A model generated the notes under the pieces. The model did no database searches. It saw nothing but the letters and a program-made list of their open reading frames with translations, and was not told where the DNA came from. 64,000 bases of DNA from Gloeocapsa sp. PCC 7428 (GTDB lineage Bacteria > Cyanobacteriota > Cyanobacteriia > Cyanobacteriales > Chroococcidiopsidaceae): positions 1-64,000 of the forward strand of contig NC_020051.1 of assembly GCF_000317555.1 (NCBI RefSeq). The letters run 5' to 3'. Made by a program: the position numbers and the translations under genes. Positions 10,162 to 19,155 of this stretch are shown here, piece by piece. Every line of letters begins with the position of its first letter. Positions within the stretch are counted from its first letter, which is position 1.

Positions 10162-10176
10162 ACCTCCTGGAGGTTA
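10162..10176 (-). promoter_or_regulatory. Self-complementary ribosome-binding site
   Basis: The Shine-Dalgarno of the glutaredoxin-MauE gene sits inside ACCTCCAGGAGGT, whose arms ACCTCC and GGAGGT are complementary. The one-base spacer is too short for a tight local hairpin, but the arm could pair with the SD in a longer structure. Whether this affects translation is unknown. Confidence 0.3.
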
Positions 10177-10315
10177 AAAATTGTGTTGAAGGCTGCCACA
10201 ATTGTGATACTCGATCTGCCAGCTAGTACAAATGCTGCAATCCTGATGCACGAGGAGGCACAATCTTTTTAAAGGCATTGCAGCCAGAGCAATGATCCTG
10301 GCTCAACTGTTCATC

Positions 10316-10347
10316 ACTGGAAACTGTACAGTAAACTGGAGAGTCAA
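10316..10347 (-). promoter_or_regulatory. MerR-type promoter of the glutaredoxin-RND operon
   Basis: The -35 TTGACT (10347-10342) is followed by a 20-bp spacer containing CTCCAGT…ACTGTACAG, then a poor -10 (TCCAGT). The over-long spacer with a central dyad is the hallmark of MerR-activated promoters. It points at the gene starting at 10156, about 160 bp away. Confidence 0.6.
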
Positions 10348-10377
10348 GCTTTTTTCTCATCATTTATAATCAGCAAG

Positions 10378-10893
10378 CTACAGCCCAAACTCAGTCTTGA
10401 GTTGAGCAACCCAAGCCTTGATGCGTTCTTCTGTTAGTTCAGACTGGTTGTCTTCATCTAGGGCTAGCCCCACAAACTTACCGTCTCGGAGTGCTTTAGA
10501 ATCACTGAACTCATATCCTTCAGTAGACCAGTAGCCAACCGTTTCGCCACCAAGTTCAGAAATTTTTTCCTCCAGTATTCCCATTGCATCCTGGAAAGTA
10601 TCGGGATAGCCAATTTGATCGCCTTCTCCAAAGTATGCAACTTTCTTTCCGCTAAAATCGATGTTATCTAGCTGATCGTCGTAGAAACTTTCCCAGTCGC
10701 TCTGTAGCTCTCCTACGTTCCAGGTCGGACATGCAATGATGATGTACTGATATTCATTAAAGTCGTTAGGTTCAGTTTGCGAGATATCCTGTAGTGTTAC
10801 AACAGCGTCACTACCAAACTCTTTTTGAATCAATTCTGCTGCGGTTTGCGTGTTGCTTGTTTGAGTTCCATAAAACAAAGCAATCTTAGCCAT
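10378..10893 (-). CDS. fldA: Flavodoxin
   Basis: FMN-binding electron carrier that replaces ferredoxin under iron or oxidative stress. The FMN phosphate loop GTQTSNTQTAA is at residues about 8-18. The aromatic loop regions PTWNVGELQSDW and YFGEGDQIGYPD flank the flavin site. The full length (171 residues) is of the long-chain type found in cyanobacteria. I chose ATG 10893 because GGAGG lies seven bases upstream; an in-frame ATG four codons earlier lacks one. It stands alone and is not next to isiA. A degenerate MerR-like site lies 245 bp upstream. Confidence 0.95.
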   Translation of the reverse strand: MAKIALFYGTQTSNTQTAAELIQKEFGSDAVVTLQDISQTEPNDFNEYQYIIIACPTWNVGELQSDWESFYDDQLDNIDFSGKKVAYFGEGDQIGYPDTFQDAMGILEEKISELGGETVGYWSTEGYEFSDSKALRDGKFVGLALDEDNQSELTEERIKAWVAQLKTEFGL

Positions 10894-10905
10894 AATTACC
10901 TCCAA

Positions 10906-11339
10906 GGAAAATAACGATTAGGAACAAAATCATCGAATGAAAGGCAACTAACAGGATCTATCAGTGCTGTTAGCTGAGAGTAAATGTTCTAAAAGATTAG
11001 ATAAATGCATAGCTTGATTGAGGCGATCGCTAATGTAATTTCGGTACCAGATAGCTAATTTTGTCTGAGTCAACTTGGTTTTTAGCTCAGTCGAACAGCT
11101 TTTGGATCAATTTATAACTTGCTTGCTGAGATAAATTCACTTTCAGTCTCTAGTTAGCTAAAGAGTCACGATGATCTCACAAAAAACTCAAAAAAATTCT
11201 ATTTTTGTTTGGGTTTTAAAATGTTGTTATTGAACGGGTTCGCCTTAATCAGTTGATCCGCTCTAATCATGAAAATCATAACCTCCTGCCAGCCCTAAAG
11301 GTGTTCGGTTTAGTGGGACTTAGGCATGAAACACACTGA
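10906..11339. other. Flavodoxin upstream region
   Basis: There is no gene in this 434-bp stretch between flavodoxin and merR, both on the minus strand. It holds the flavodoxin ribosome-binding site, one HIP1 octamer near 11030, and the degenerate MerR-like promoter at 11138-11169. Confidence 0.6.
11138..11169 (-). promoter_or_regulatory. Degenerate MerR-like promoter before flavodoxin
   Basis: GTGACT, a 20-bp spacer with CTTTAGCTAACTAGAGACT, then AAAGTG, on the minus strand. The spacing and right half-site match the good MerR sites of the window, but the -35 and -10 are poor. The site could be decayed or coincidental. Confidence 0.3.
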
Positions 11340-11753
11340 TTAAACCCGTTCAATAATTGGACAAATGGTATCTTCAGGATGTTCAGGAATGGTTTCCCAA
11401 CCTGATAGTAATCCTCTTAATTCCTGTTTGAGAATTTGCAGTTGCTGGATTTGTTGTTCGATCGCCTCCAGCTTATCTTCCAACTTTACCTTGATGTGAT
11501 CGCACGGTAGGTCGCCCTGGTCGTAAACATCTAGAAATTCCTTAATCTCCGACAGACTTAATCCTAATCCTTGGGCACGCTTGATGAAGCTCAACCGAGA
11601 GAACACATCTGAGTTAAACAAGCGATATCCACCTTCAGTTCTCCCAGTTGTCTTCAGTAAACCTAGCTCTTCGTAGTATCGAATCGTTTTGATCGGCATA
11701 CCACTTGTTTTTGCAACTGAACCAATCAATTTAGGAGAGTGTTGAACTAACAT
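11340..11753 (-). CDS. MerR-family heavy-metal-responsive regulator
   Basis: A 137-residue regulator: N-terminal winged helix (about residues 8-75, with KTIRYYEELGLL), a long dimerisation helix (about 88-118) and a short metal loop. Cys84 (DLPCDHIK) corresponds to the ZntR-type cysteine at the start of the dimer helix, and Cys131 (TICPIIE) to the second loop cysteine of CueR. The first loop cysteine of CueR is not seen (residues 119-130 contain none). The metal is therefore uncertain: copper from context, divalent ions possible from Cys84. MerR proteins twist long-spacer promoters on metal binding. It is the likely regulator of the MerR-type sites listed here, including the one just upstream of itself. 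Confidence 0.9.
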   Translation of the reverse strand: MLVQHSPKLIGSVAKTSGMPIKTIRYYEELGLLKTTGRTEGGYRLFNSDVFSRLSFIKRAQGLGLSLSEIKEFLDVYDQGDLPCDHIKVKLEDKLEAIEQQIQQLQILKQELRGLLSGWETIPEHPEDTICPIIERV

Positions 11754-11787
11754 ACCGACTACACCATCCTCTAGTGTTCTTTCTTCT

Positions 11788-11819
11788 ATCCTAAACTCTC
11801 TAGTCTACTAGAGAGTCAA
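11788..11819 (-). promoter_or_regulatory. MerR-type promoter of merR
   Basis: TTGACT, 20-bp spacer with the almost perfect dyad CTCTAGTAGACTAGAGAG, then TAGGAT. The -10 is 35 bp before the merR start codon. It suggests autoregulation and is the best-formed example of the motif in the window. Confidence 0.8.
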
Positions 11820-11857
11820 GGGGCGTTGCAGGGCAATTGTCACTGAACAAACATCGC

Positions 11858-12829
11858 CTACCTCACCTGTATTGAAGTTTGAGCAATAACCTTCCCATCA
11901 CTAGTGCTATTAGAAGCTCGCACTTCAATCACACCACGATTCATCTTCATGCCACACATGAACTCATACTCGCCTGCTTGTTCTGGTGTAAATTCCACCG
12001 TTGTTGTTTGATCGAGTGGAAGGTTCACCGTGATCGCAAAGTCTGGAATCATTAATTGGTCATAGCAACTACTGGGATTTTGGCGATCGAAATGCAAACG
12101 AACGGGGTTTCCAGCTTCGACGATGACTCGCTTTGGTTGATACCCTTTCGCAACGGTTATGGTTGCCTGTTGGATTCCTGCTGGTGTCATTATCGCTTCA
12201 ACACCAGAGGCTGAAACCGTAGACTGATCCGCGTGATGAGTGTGATCAGAGTGATGAGTAGGTTGAGGAACAGAGGCGATCGCCATTGCCATACCTCCGT
12301 TTGCAGACTGCACTTCCACCACACCTCGAAACATATTCATGCCGCAGGTAAACTGATATCTGCCAGGTTTATCAGGCGTAAACTCGATTGGGGTGATTTG
12401 GTTGAGTGGTAGCTCTTGGGCGATACGAAAATCAGGGAAACGTACCTCCTCTAAGCAACTGCTGGGATCTTTGCGATCGAAGTTTAATCGCACGGGTTGC
12501 TCAGCTTGCACCACAATATGGCTCGGTTCATATCCACCATCGACTCTGACAGTCACCTCCTGAACTCCGCCCTGAGTGGTTGCCTTACGCGACTTTGGTT
12601 TACTGAGCAGAAACCACCACAGTTCCAACCCAATTAACCCTAATCCACCCAGTGTTACCGCTACTTTATTCGCAATAGGTTGATCAATGCGGCGAAATTG
12701 TCCGGTTTGTTCAGTCGGCTGCATGTCGCTCATGTCGTGAGGCATTTGTGCAACCGCTCTGCTAGATGCTACTCCTAGCACTAATCCCAAGCTTGCAATA
12801 CCACTGATGATTGTTGTTTTCTTCACCAT
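11858..12829 (-). CDS. Membrane-anchored protein with two cupredoxin domains
   Basis: A 323-residue exported protein: signal-like segment (about 5-28), one further hydrophobic helix (about 53-72), then two homologous cupredoxin modules (about 88-173 and 215-310). Each has the pattern DPSSC…PDF and a C-terminal F.CGM.M.RG.IEV/VEV, giving Cys and Met ligands suitable for copper. A His-rich linker (HHSDHTHHADQ) joins the modules. Last gene of the copZ-copA operon. It probably binds or relays copper outside the membrane; the function is inferred from fold and context. Confidence 0.8.
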   Translation of the reverse strand: MVKKTTIISGIASLGLVLGVASSRAVAQMPHDMSDMQPTEQTGQFRRIDQPIANKVAVTLGGLGLIGLELWWFLLSKPKSRKATTQGGVQEVTVRVDGGYEPSHIVVQAEQPVRLNFDRKDPSSCLEEVRFPDFRIAQELPLNQITPIEFTPDKPGRYQFTCGMNMFRGVVEVQSANGGMAMAIASVPQPTHHSDHTHHADQSTVSASGVEAIMTPAGIQQATITVAKGYQPKRVIVEAGNPVRLHFDRQNPSSCYDQLMIPDFAITVNLPLDQTTTVEFTPEQAGEYEFMCGMKMNRGVIEVRASNSTSDGKVIAQTSIQVR

Positions 12830-12841
12830 CGAGAAATCCTC

Positions 12842-12940
12842 CTATCCAAGTGTCCCTAAGATTGAGCCGGAAATCACACCGAGCAGAAAACCGAATCCTA
12901 TGAGTGTTCCAAAAAACGCTATTGTCTTGAGCATTGTCAT
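12842..12940 (-). CDS. 32-residue single-helix membrane peptide
   Basis: Starts at ATG 12940 with AGGAGG immediately upstream and stops with TAG. The product is one hydrophobic, Gly/Phe/Leu-rich helix (TIAFFGTLIGFGFLLGVISG) with a single early lysine. It fills the gap between copA and the cupredoxin gene in the same direction, so it looks like a real operon member. It could be a small regulatory partner of the CopA pump; that is inference from position and size alone. Confidence 0.65.
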   Translation of the reverse strand: MTMLKTIAFFGTLIGFGFLLGVISGSILGTLG

Positions 12941-12965
12941 TTCCTCCTGCTTTCGTCCGTTTCAT

Positions 12966-15269
12966 CTAACTCCGTGTTTTAGGTTGAAAGTTCCGCAGAC
13001 GTAGCGCATTCGTCACAACCGACACTGAACTGAATGCCATTGCTGCACCCGCAATAATTGGACTGAGCAACCAACCGAAGATCGGGTAGAGAATGCCAGC
13101 CGCGATCGGAATGCCTGCCACGTTGTAGATGAAGGCAAAGAATAGGTTTTGTTTAATGTTGCGAATGGTGGCGCGAGAAAGTTGAATTGCAGTCACGATG
13201 CCTTGCAAATCCCCAGAGATCAGCGTGATATCACTGGCCGCGATCGCCACATCCGTTCCCGTGCCAATTGCCATCCCGACATCCGCTTGAGCGAGAGCAG
13301 GCGCATCGTTAATACCATCTCCCACCATTGCCACAATTCTGCCTTCTGATTGGATTTTTTCTACGGTTGCCGCTTTTTGATCGGGACGCACTTCTGCAAA
13401 CACTCGTTCAATCCCCACTTCCCGCGCAATCACTTCGGCGGTACGACGGTTGTCTCCAGTCAGCATCACCACTTCTAAGCCTAATTTTTGCAAGGTGCGG
13501 ATTGCATTAACCGAAGAGGATTTAACGGCATCGGCAATCCCCATAATGCCCTCAACTTTGCCATCTACGGCAAGCCAAATGACGGTTTTGCCCAAGTATT
13601 CCAATCGTTCCCACTGTTGCTGCAAAGCACTCGTATCAATGCCCAACTCGTTCATCCAACGATGCGTACCAATTTGCACCAAATGCATTTGGCTCTGTTG
13701 CTGTGCCTGAGGCAAATGTATTTGCAAACGGTCTGATACATATCCCTGTACGCCGCTTCCAGCGATCGCCTCAAATTCTCGCGCATCTGCTAATTCCACA
13801 CCTTGAGCTTGGGCATATTGCACAACTGCCTCAGCAAGGGGATGTTCGGAATTGCGTTCCACCGATGCAGCTAATTGCAGTAATTTTAATTCGTTGCGAT
13901 TGGCTGTACCATTCACTGTGACGAAATCGGTAACAGTGGGTTTTCCTTGCGTGATTGTCCCTGTTTTATCAAGGACGATCGTTTGGAGCTTATGCGCCAT
14001 TTCCAGGCTTTCTGCTCCTTTGATCAAGATGCCGTTCTCGGCTCCTTTTCCCGTACCCACCATGATCGAGGTGGGTGTCGCTAATCCCAGCGCACAGGGA
14101 CAGGCAATAATTAGTACACCAACGGTGGTAATCAATGCTATTGTAACGTTACCGATGATGTTGTACCAGAGGATGAACGTGAGAATAGCAATCGCAATCA
14201 CCGCAGGCACAAACCATCCCGTCACCTGATCGGCAAGTCGCTGAATCGGAGCTTTGGAACCCTGTGCCTGTTGCACCAGCTTCACAATTTGCGCTAAGAA
14301 AGTATCTTTACCCACCCGCGTTGCTCGGAATTTGAAGCTACCTGTTTTGTTGATCGTTGCGCCAATCACTTCATCGCCCGGATGTTTTTTAACGGGAATA
14401 CTCTCTCCCGTGACCATCGCTTCATCAATGGTGGAGGAGCCATCGACAATCTCGCCATCCACCGGAATCTTTTCACCCGGACGTACCAAGACGACATCTC
14501 CCAACACGACTTGTGCGATCGGCACATCTACTTCTTGCCCATTGCGAATCACTCGTGCGGTTCTCGCCTGCAACCCCATCAGCTTACGAATGGCTTCAGA
14601 GGTTTGTCCCTTTGCCCGGTTCTGTAACAACCCTCCCAACAGAATCAAGGCAATAATGACGGCTGCCGCCTCAAAGTACACATCCGGACTCAGCCCCTGG
14701 TTCACGAACCACTGAGGGAAAAATGTCGGAAATAGCGAGTAAAGATAAGCGGTTCCGGTGCCGATCGCCACCAGCGTATCCATCGTTGCGGTATGGCGTT
14801 TTAAGGCTTTCCAAGCATTGACGAAGAATTCACTTCCTGCCCAAAACAATACGGGAGTTGTGAGGACGAGCTGGAACCAGGGATTGTGCAGCCACATGGG
14901 GATAAAGGGAATGGGTAAGCCTGTCATAACAGGCAGTGAGCCAATTACCAGAATGGCGCTGACAACACCACTGACCCAGACTTTACGAGTTAACTTACGG
15001 TTCTCGGCTTGTCGTTCTCGTCGTTCCGCATCATCTTCGGGGGCAAGCACATCATCTTGCATGGGTTGAGCTGCATATCCTGCCGCATCAACCGCTTCCT
15101 GAATCGCGGCTACGTCCGTTTTACTCGGATCGTAGGTGACAGATGCTTGCTCGGCTCCGAAGTTGACGCTGCATACTTCAACACCGGGAACCGATCGAAT
15201 TGCTTCTTCAATGTTGTTGGCACAGGAGGCACAACTCATGCCTCGCAGTTTTAAGGTTGCGTTTTCCAT
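12966..15269 (-). CDS. copA: Copper-exporting P1B-type ATPase CopA
   Basis: Pumps Cu+ out of the cytoplasm using ATP. One N-terminal metal-binding domain with MSCASC (Cys13, Cys16), then membrane helices, the actuator TGES (about 287-290), the transmembrane CPC (Cys390, Cys392), the phosphorylation Asp in DKTGT (about 434), HP near 476 in the nucleotide domain, and GDGINDAP. The 767 residues are full length, and the CPC with the downstream YN and MxxSS segments fits the Cu+ (P1B-1) group. It lies 31 bp after the CopZ-like gene and shares its MerR-type promoter. Confidence 0.96.
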   Translation of the reverse strand: MENATLKLRGMSCASCANNIEEAIRSVPGVEVCSVNFGAEQASVTYDPSKTDVAAIQEAVDAAGYAAQPMQDDVLAPEDDAERRERQAENRKLTRKVWVSGVVSAILVIGSLPVMTGLPIPFIPMWLHNPWFQLVLTTPVLFWAGSEFFVNAWKALKRHTATMDTLVAIGTGTAYLYSLFPTFFPQWFVNQGLSPDVYFEAAAVIIALILLGGLLQNRAKGQTSEAIRKLMGLQARTARVIRNGQEVDVPIAQVVLGDVVLVRPGEKIPVDGEIVDGSSTIDEAMVTGESIPVKKHPGDEVIGATINKTGSFKFRATRVGKDTFLAQIVKLVQQAQGSKAPIQRLADQVTGWFVPAVIAIAILTFILWYNIIGNVTIALITTVGVLIIACPCALGLATPTSIMVGTGKGAENGILIKGAESLEMAHKLQTIVLDKTGTITQGKPTVTDFVTVNGTANRNELKLLQLAASVERNSEHPLAEAVVQYAQAQGVELADAREFEAIAGSGVQGYVSDRLQIHLPQAQQQSQMHLVQIGTHRWMNELGIDTSALQQQWERLEYLGKTVIWLAVDGKVEGIMGIADAVKSSSVNAIRTLQKLGLEVVMLTGDNRRTAEVIAREVGIERVFAEVRPDQKAATVEKIQSEGRIVAMVGDGINDAPALAQADVGMAIGTGTDVAIAASDITLISGDLQGIVTAIQLSRATIRNIKQNLFFAFIYNVAGIPIAAGILYPIFGWLLSPIIAGAAMAFSSVSVVTNALRLRNFQPKTRS

Positions 15270-15300
15270 GTGTTACCCCCCATTTCTCTGGATGCTTTGC

Positions 15301-15495
15301 TTATGCGACGGTATAACCCGCATCAGTAATGGCTTGTTTGATTGCCGTTTCAGACTGCTGCGTTTCAATATTGACCAACTTGGTTTTAGGATCAGCTTGT
15401 ACCGTTGCCACCGGATCAACAGCTTTGACAGCGTTCGTGATGGTTTCTCCACAAGCGGAACAAGCCATATTGGGAACAGTAAGCTGTAAGGTCAT
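15301..15495 (-). CDS. copZ: CopZ-like copper chaperone (HMA domain)
   Basis: A single heavy-metal-associated domain of 64 residues with NMACSACGETI as the Cu+-binding CxxC, which would deliver copper to CopA. I chose the second ATG (15495) because GGAGG lies nine bases before it; the first ATG (15504) directly abuts the SD. First gene of the operon copZ-copA-small peptide-cupredoxin. A second, interrupted copy lies at 26892-27004. Confidence 0.92.
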   Translation of the reverse strand: MTLQLTVPNMACSACGETITNAVKAVDPVATVQADPKTKLVNIETQQSETAIKQAITDAGYTVA

Positions 15496-15526
15496 GATTT
15501 TCATCCTCCTGCTATGAACTATCTTT

Positions 15527-15558
15527 ATCTTGAAGTGTCCAGTACACTAGAGAGTCAA
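15527..15558 (-). promoter_or_regulatory. MerR-type promoter of the copZ-copA operon
   Basis: TTGACT, 20-bp spacer (CTCTAGTGTACTGGACACTT), then CAAGAT, reading toward copZ. The leader between promoter and SD resembles that of the YtkA-like gene at 16446. Confidence 0.8.
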
Positions 15559-15603
15559 GGGGGGGCAAGCAAATTTTGAAAACCTATCAAAAGACAGAAC
15601 CAC

Positions 15604-16446
15604 TTAGCTTGAGTAGGTTTGTTGCTCGGCAATCCGTACAACGAAGGGGACGGTAATGACCTGTCCATCACGCTGTAACTGTGCCCAGGTTTTGTAAAGT
15701 CCAGCACGAGGAAAGCTTGTATGTGCGCTAATTTGAGGGGTGATGGTATCGACTGAGTGCAGTTCACCAGAGTGTGTGTGTTGATGAGTAGAGGATGAAA
15801 CTGCATGATCGGAGTGATGGGCTGCCGATGCGCCGTGATGCTCCATCGGATGAACATGCAGAAACTCTGCGCCATCTTCGCTGATGATGACAAAGTGGGC
15901 GAGCGCACCCAGGTAAGGTTGAAGATCGGTGACTGGCTCATGGGTCTGCTCATCTTCAACAACAAAATCGAGCAGTACGCCTTCACCCGCACGCAGGGGT
16001 TGGTTTGCCCTCATTGTGACTCGTATGCCATTCACTGTTTTCGTTGGGAGTTCATCTTCAATCAGGGCGATCGACTCACGTGCTTTTCCGAGAACTTGCA
16101 GACTCAGTTGATTCACAATTTGGTGCGTGTCGATCGGCGTGTAATCGACATAAAGCCGATAATTACCAGCTTGTGGAAAGGTATGCGTGACACGAAAACG
16201 ACCATCGGTTTGTTGTTCTGGATGCAAGTGATGGAACTCGCTCAGGTCTTCAGAGACGACAAGCAGATGCATGGCTTGCTCATGCACAACTTGGAGATTG
16301 TGCATGAGCAAGCCATTGGCATTCCGAATGGTAAAAACAAGGTCTACCACCTCACCCGCTTTAACGTCGGCAGGCTTTGATTCAAACTCAACTTGATAAG
16401 CAGATAGAGCCGGACCTGCGATCACATTTTCAGTGGATGTCATCAT
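15604..16446 (-). CDS. His-rich protein with YtkA-like domains
   Basis: 280 residues with two beta-rich YtkA/FixH-like halves (about 15-120 and 125-270). The second half carries a loop of alternating His residues (MEHHGASAAHHSDH, then THQHTHSGELH), and the first half has FHHLHPEQQ and MHLLVVSED segments, all plausible Cu/Zn ligands. I see no clear signal peptide, although related proteins are usually periplasmic or membrane-linked. ATG 16446 has GGAGG six bases upstream. Its own MerR-type promoter lies at 16475-16506. Metal binding is inferred from residues and context. Confidence 0.7.
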   Translation of the reverse strand: MMTSTENVIAGPALSAYQVEFESKPADVKAGEVVDLVFTIRNANGLLMHNLQVVHEQAMHLLVVSEDLSEFHHLHPEQQTDGRFRVTHTFPQAGNYRLYVDYTPIDTHQIVNQLSLQVLGKARESIALIEDELPTKTVNGIRVTMRANQPLRAGEGVLLDFVVEDEQTHEPVTDLQPYLGALAHFVIISEDGAEFLHVHPMEHHGASAAHHSDHAVSSSTHQHTHSGELHSVDTITPQISAHTSFPRAGLYKTWAQLQRDGQVITVPFVVRIAEQQTYSS

Positions 16447-16474
16447 TTCAATCCTCCTGCAATAAACTACTTCT

Positions 16475-16506
16475 ATCCTGAAGTCTCCAGTACACTAGAG
16501 ATTCAA
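16475..16506 (-). promoter_or_regulatory. MerR-type promoter of the YtkA-like gene
   Basis: TTGAAT, 20-bp spacer (CTCTAGTGTACTGGAGACTT), CAGGAT. It is 29 bp before the start codon and almost identical to the copZ promoter core. Confidence 0.78.
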
Positions 16507-16723
16507 GAACATTAGGAAAAATCTTTTGTAACGTCAGTAAAGCAAAACTGAGGCATCCCGAATCCTTGATCTTTCGGACTTTTTCGATAGATGCAATGCA
16601 GTTTCTTTGGCGAAAACTACAGTGTACTGGAAGTAACTATAAAAAAATGATTAAAGCTTGTCTTGAGATTTCTTGCGAAAGTTTGGAATTCTTGCTGTTT
16701 TTTAGTGTTGTCTCTTGGCGATA

Positions 16724-17083
16724 TCAGAATTGTTGTTGATAGGTTCTGGGAGACATTCCTACTGCTCTCCGAAAAGCGGTTGCAAATGTGCTTTGATCCG
16801 AGTAGCCGCACTGAAGAGCAATGTCGATGATGAGTGTTTGCTTCTGTTCTAATAGCTGCTTTGCTCGCTCCATCCGTTGCTGCATCAAATACTTGTAAGG
16901 AGAGACTCCAATGGATTCTCTAAATAGGCGGCAGAAGTAGTATTGGCTCATGCCGAGATGAGTAGCAATTGCCTCTAACGACAAATTCTCATCTAAGTGT
17001 TCATTGATATAAGCGATCGCTTGATTCAGTTTGTGTTTCGGTAATCCTCTACATTCAAAGGTTGGTTCTCGCTCCATGTCCAT
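16724..17083 (-). CDS. AraC-type DNA-binding domain protein
   Basis: 119 residues containing only the double helix-turn-helix of AraC/XylS regulators: first HTH near LSLEAIATHLGMSQYYFCRLF, second near DIALQCGYSDQSTFATAF, ending MSPRTYQQQF. The usual 150-200-residue sensor half is absent. The start has a good AGGAGAG, so it may be a genuine HTH-only form, though a 5' truncation is possible. It follows tetR after 25 bp and may be co-transcribed with it. Confidence 0.8.
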   Translation of the reverse strand: MDMEREPTFECRGLPKHKLNQAIAYINEHLDENLSLEAIATHLGMSQYYFCRLFRESIGVSPYKYLMQQRMERAKQLLEQKQTLIIDIALQCGYSDQSTFATAFRRAVGMSPRTYQQQF

Positions 17084-17108
17084 CGTTATTCTCTCCTTAA
17101 AACACCTA

Positions 17109-17720
17109 CTAGCGTCGTTTGGTTGAACCTGAAGTCCGGTATTGGTGGCTTTGTGCGGTTAATAAAGCTAAAGCAGCCGCACGAGCTTGCCCTGCCGCAT
17201 CTGAACGCTTTTCCATTAAGGCAAGCACAATTGCCCCTTCAATCAACAGCAATAGTTGACGGGCTAAAGATTCTGCGTTTTTTATTGCTGCCGCTTGTGT
17301 CAGTCTGAGGATGTATTGGTAAAGTGCTTGCTTGTGTTCCAGGGCCACTTGATAACCCGGATGATCTGAATTCACAAGTTCAACTGTTGCATTGATGAAT
17401 GCACACCCTCGAAAATTGGGCTGCTCAAACCAGTCTTTCAACGCATCAAACATAGCGAGTAGGCGTTCAAACGGAGTCTTCCCGTACTGTTCAACCGTTG
17501 CTTCAAACCAACGTCGCCAGTTCTCATCCCGCCGCCGCAGAAACTCTGCGACTAATTAATCTTTGGAGTGGAAGTGATTATAAAGCGACATTTTGGCAAC
17601 ACCCGAATGAGCCACGATCTCATCGACCCCAACGTGCTGAATGCCCTTCTGATAGAACAATTTCAAGGCAGCATCTAGAATGCGATCGCGAGCAGATTTT
17701 TTAGGAGAAGTTGATTTCAT
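17109..17720 (-). pseudogene. TetR-family regulator with an in-frame stop
   Basis: The frame from ATG 17720 reads a typical TetR N-terminus (KKSARDRILDAALKLF, VGVDEIVAHSGVAKMSLYNH) to a TAA at 17556-17558. It then continues in the same frame through LVAEFLRRRDENWRRWFEA to a normal C-terminal ligand domain ending at 17109. Total length without the stop is about 203 residues, normal for the family. The single stop follows the HTH, so only the DNA-binding part (about 54 residues) would be made unless it is read through. Probably a recent loss of function. Confidence 0.85.
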
Positions 17721-17880
17721 GAACGTTTTTATGTAGACCTGTCTGTCTATTTAGGGTGACTCTAATCTCTGGAAATTTATCAATGCCAACTATGGGTTTG
17801 ACTCAACTCTAGTGTTCTACTTAGTTCGACTGTGCGTGATGCTCCTTCACTGCTCGATGGCTTGCTCTATGAAACCAATA

Positions 17881-19059
17881 TCAGACTTGTCCCATAGCCG
17901 TCGTAGTCCCACTAAAGCGCTTTGTGCCATGCATAAACTGGGAACGTTCGCCGAGATCCTGACCAGTTTTCCACAAATGCATTCCCAATCTAAGCTGATC
18001 GGGTTCCCAAGCATTTAGCGCCTCAGGAACCTGATGGTTCTGTTCTAGGAGAGCGTCGGCAAGGGCGATCGCATTAGCCGATGCTTTCGAGGTGCTGGCA
18101 GCCGTATGAGGACGAGAAATGAAGGCAGCATCCCCAACCAGGGCGACTCGTCCAAAGCTCATTTGCGGTACTCCTAAGTCTAAAATTGCCTGCACAAAGG
18201 GTTCTTTTGTAGCAGCAACTAGCTTTTGAAAGGGGGGAGCCAGTACCGCATCCGCATAAGATCTCATCTCTCGCTCAACAGTGGGAGCTAAAAACCCTGG
18301 AGGAACTGAATAATCTCGCCGTCTTCCCTCTTTGTCAGTCAGAATTTGGGGCAGTTCTGTCGTTTCGTCATAGTTGACATACCAAACCCAGTTAAAGCGA
18401 CGTTCTCCGGGCACAAGCGATTCATTCTCACCGGGAACCAGGTATTGCAGAATGTGGGAATTGGGAAATTGGAAGAAGATGAATCGTTCTGTAAAGAGAG
18501 CGGCTGTCGCTGGATCAAGATCTGCTTCATCCACTAATCCTCGATAACCGACGTATCCTGCATAGTGATAATGATAAGTGGGCAAAAGCAGTTGACGCAC
18601 CGTTGAACCAGGACCATCTGCACCCACCAGCAATGCAGCAGTGACAGAGGTTCTATCTGTAAATATTGCAGTAACCTCTTCATTGGTTTGCTGAATATCT
18701 GTTAGTCGCTTTCCAGTATGGTAGTGTTCGACTGGAAAATGCCGCCGCATGGAGCCATAGAGCATATTCCAGGATGTTAAAGTTTGACGCATGGGCATTG
18801 CTAGTTTAATGCTGCCATCGCGGTTGAGGTAATAGCGTTCCTGTGCAATGACACCCAATGAATCAACTGGAATCCCTGCCCGTTGAAACGCTTCAATGAC
18901 ATCGGGTTGCAGGACAATGCCACCACCGCGACTATCAAGAGCATGGGGCGATCGCTCATAGACATCGACCTGCCACCCGATCGATCGCAACATGATTCCA
19001 GTGAATAAACCACCCAATGATCCACCAATGACAATGGCATATTTTTCTTTAGAGTTCAT
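17881..19059 (-). CDS. FAD-dependent aromatic-type monooxygenase
   Basis: A 392-residue flavoprotein of the PHBH/UbiH class. N-terminal dinucleotide fold IGGSLGGLFTGIMLRS (about 10-25), the middle VGADGPGSTVR (about 148-158), and the second FAD motif LVGDAAFISRPHTA near 318. Such enzymes hydroxylate aromatic or heterocyclic substrates with NAD(P)H and O2; the closest relatives I recall act on hydroxypyridines, but the substrate cannot be read here. It is downstream of the thiol-redox cluster on the same strand (96-bp gap), so co-transcription is possible. Confidence 0.82.
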   Translation of the reverse strand: MNSKEKYAIVIGGSLGGLFTGIMLRSIGWQVDVYERSPHALDSRGGGIVLQPDVIEAFQRAGIPVDSLGVIAQERYYLNRDGSIKLAMPMRQTLTSWNMLYGSMRRHFPVEHYHTGKRLTDIQQTNEEVTAIFTDRTSVTAALLVGADGPGSTVRQLLLPTYHYHYAGYVGYRGLVDEADLDPATAALFTERFIFFQFPNSHILQYLVPGENESLVPGERRFNWVWYVNYDETTELPQILTDKEGRRRDYSVPPGFLAPTVEREMRSYADAVLAPPFQKLVAATKEPFVQAILDLGVPQMSFGRVALVGDAAFISRPHTAASTSKASANAIALADALLEQNHQVPEALNAWEPDQLRLGMHLWKTGQDLGERSQFMHGTKRFSGTTTAMGQV

Positions 19060-19155
19060 TGTTCAACTCCAATTCGCTTTCTAGTTCAAACATTGGATAG
19101 CATTTGATTCCTGGAGAAATCATAAGAGACATCATTTTCTAAATAGCCAATAAAT

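Noticed and set aside
15805-16380. 191-codon plus-strand frame opposite the YtkA-like gene
   Set aside because: It is antisense to a gene with clear motifs, promoter and ribosome-binding site and has no recognisable domain.
16605-16635. A tenth MerR-type promoter near ACAGTGTACTGGAAGT
   Set aside because: It has a dyad-like core but lacks a matching -35 and -10 at the 20-bp spacing, and no gene starts downstream in the right direction.
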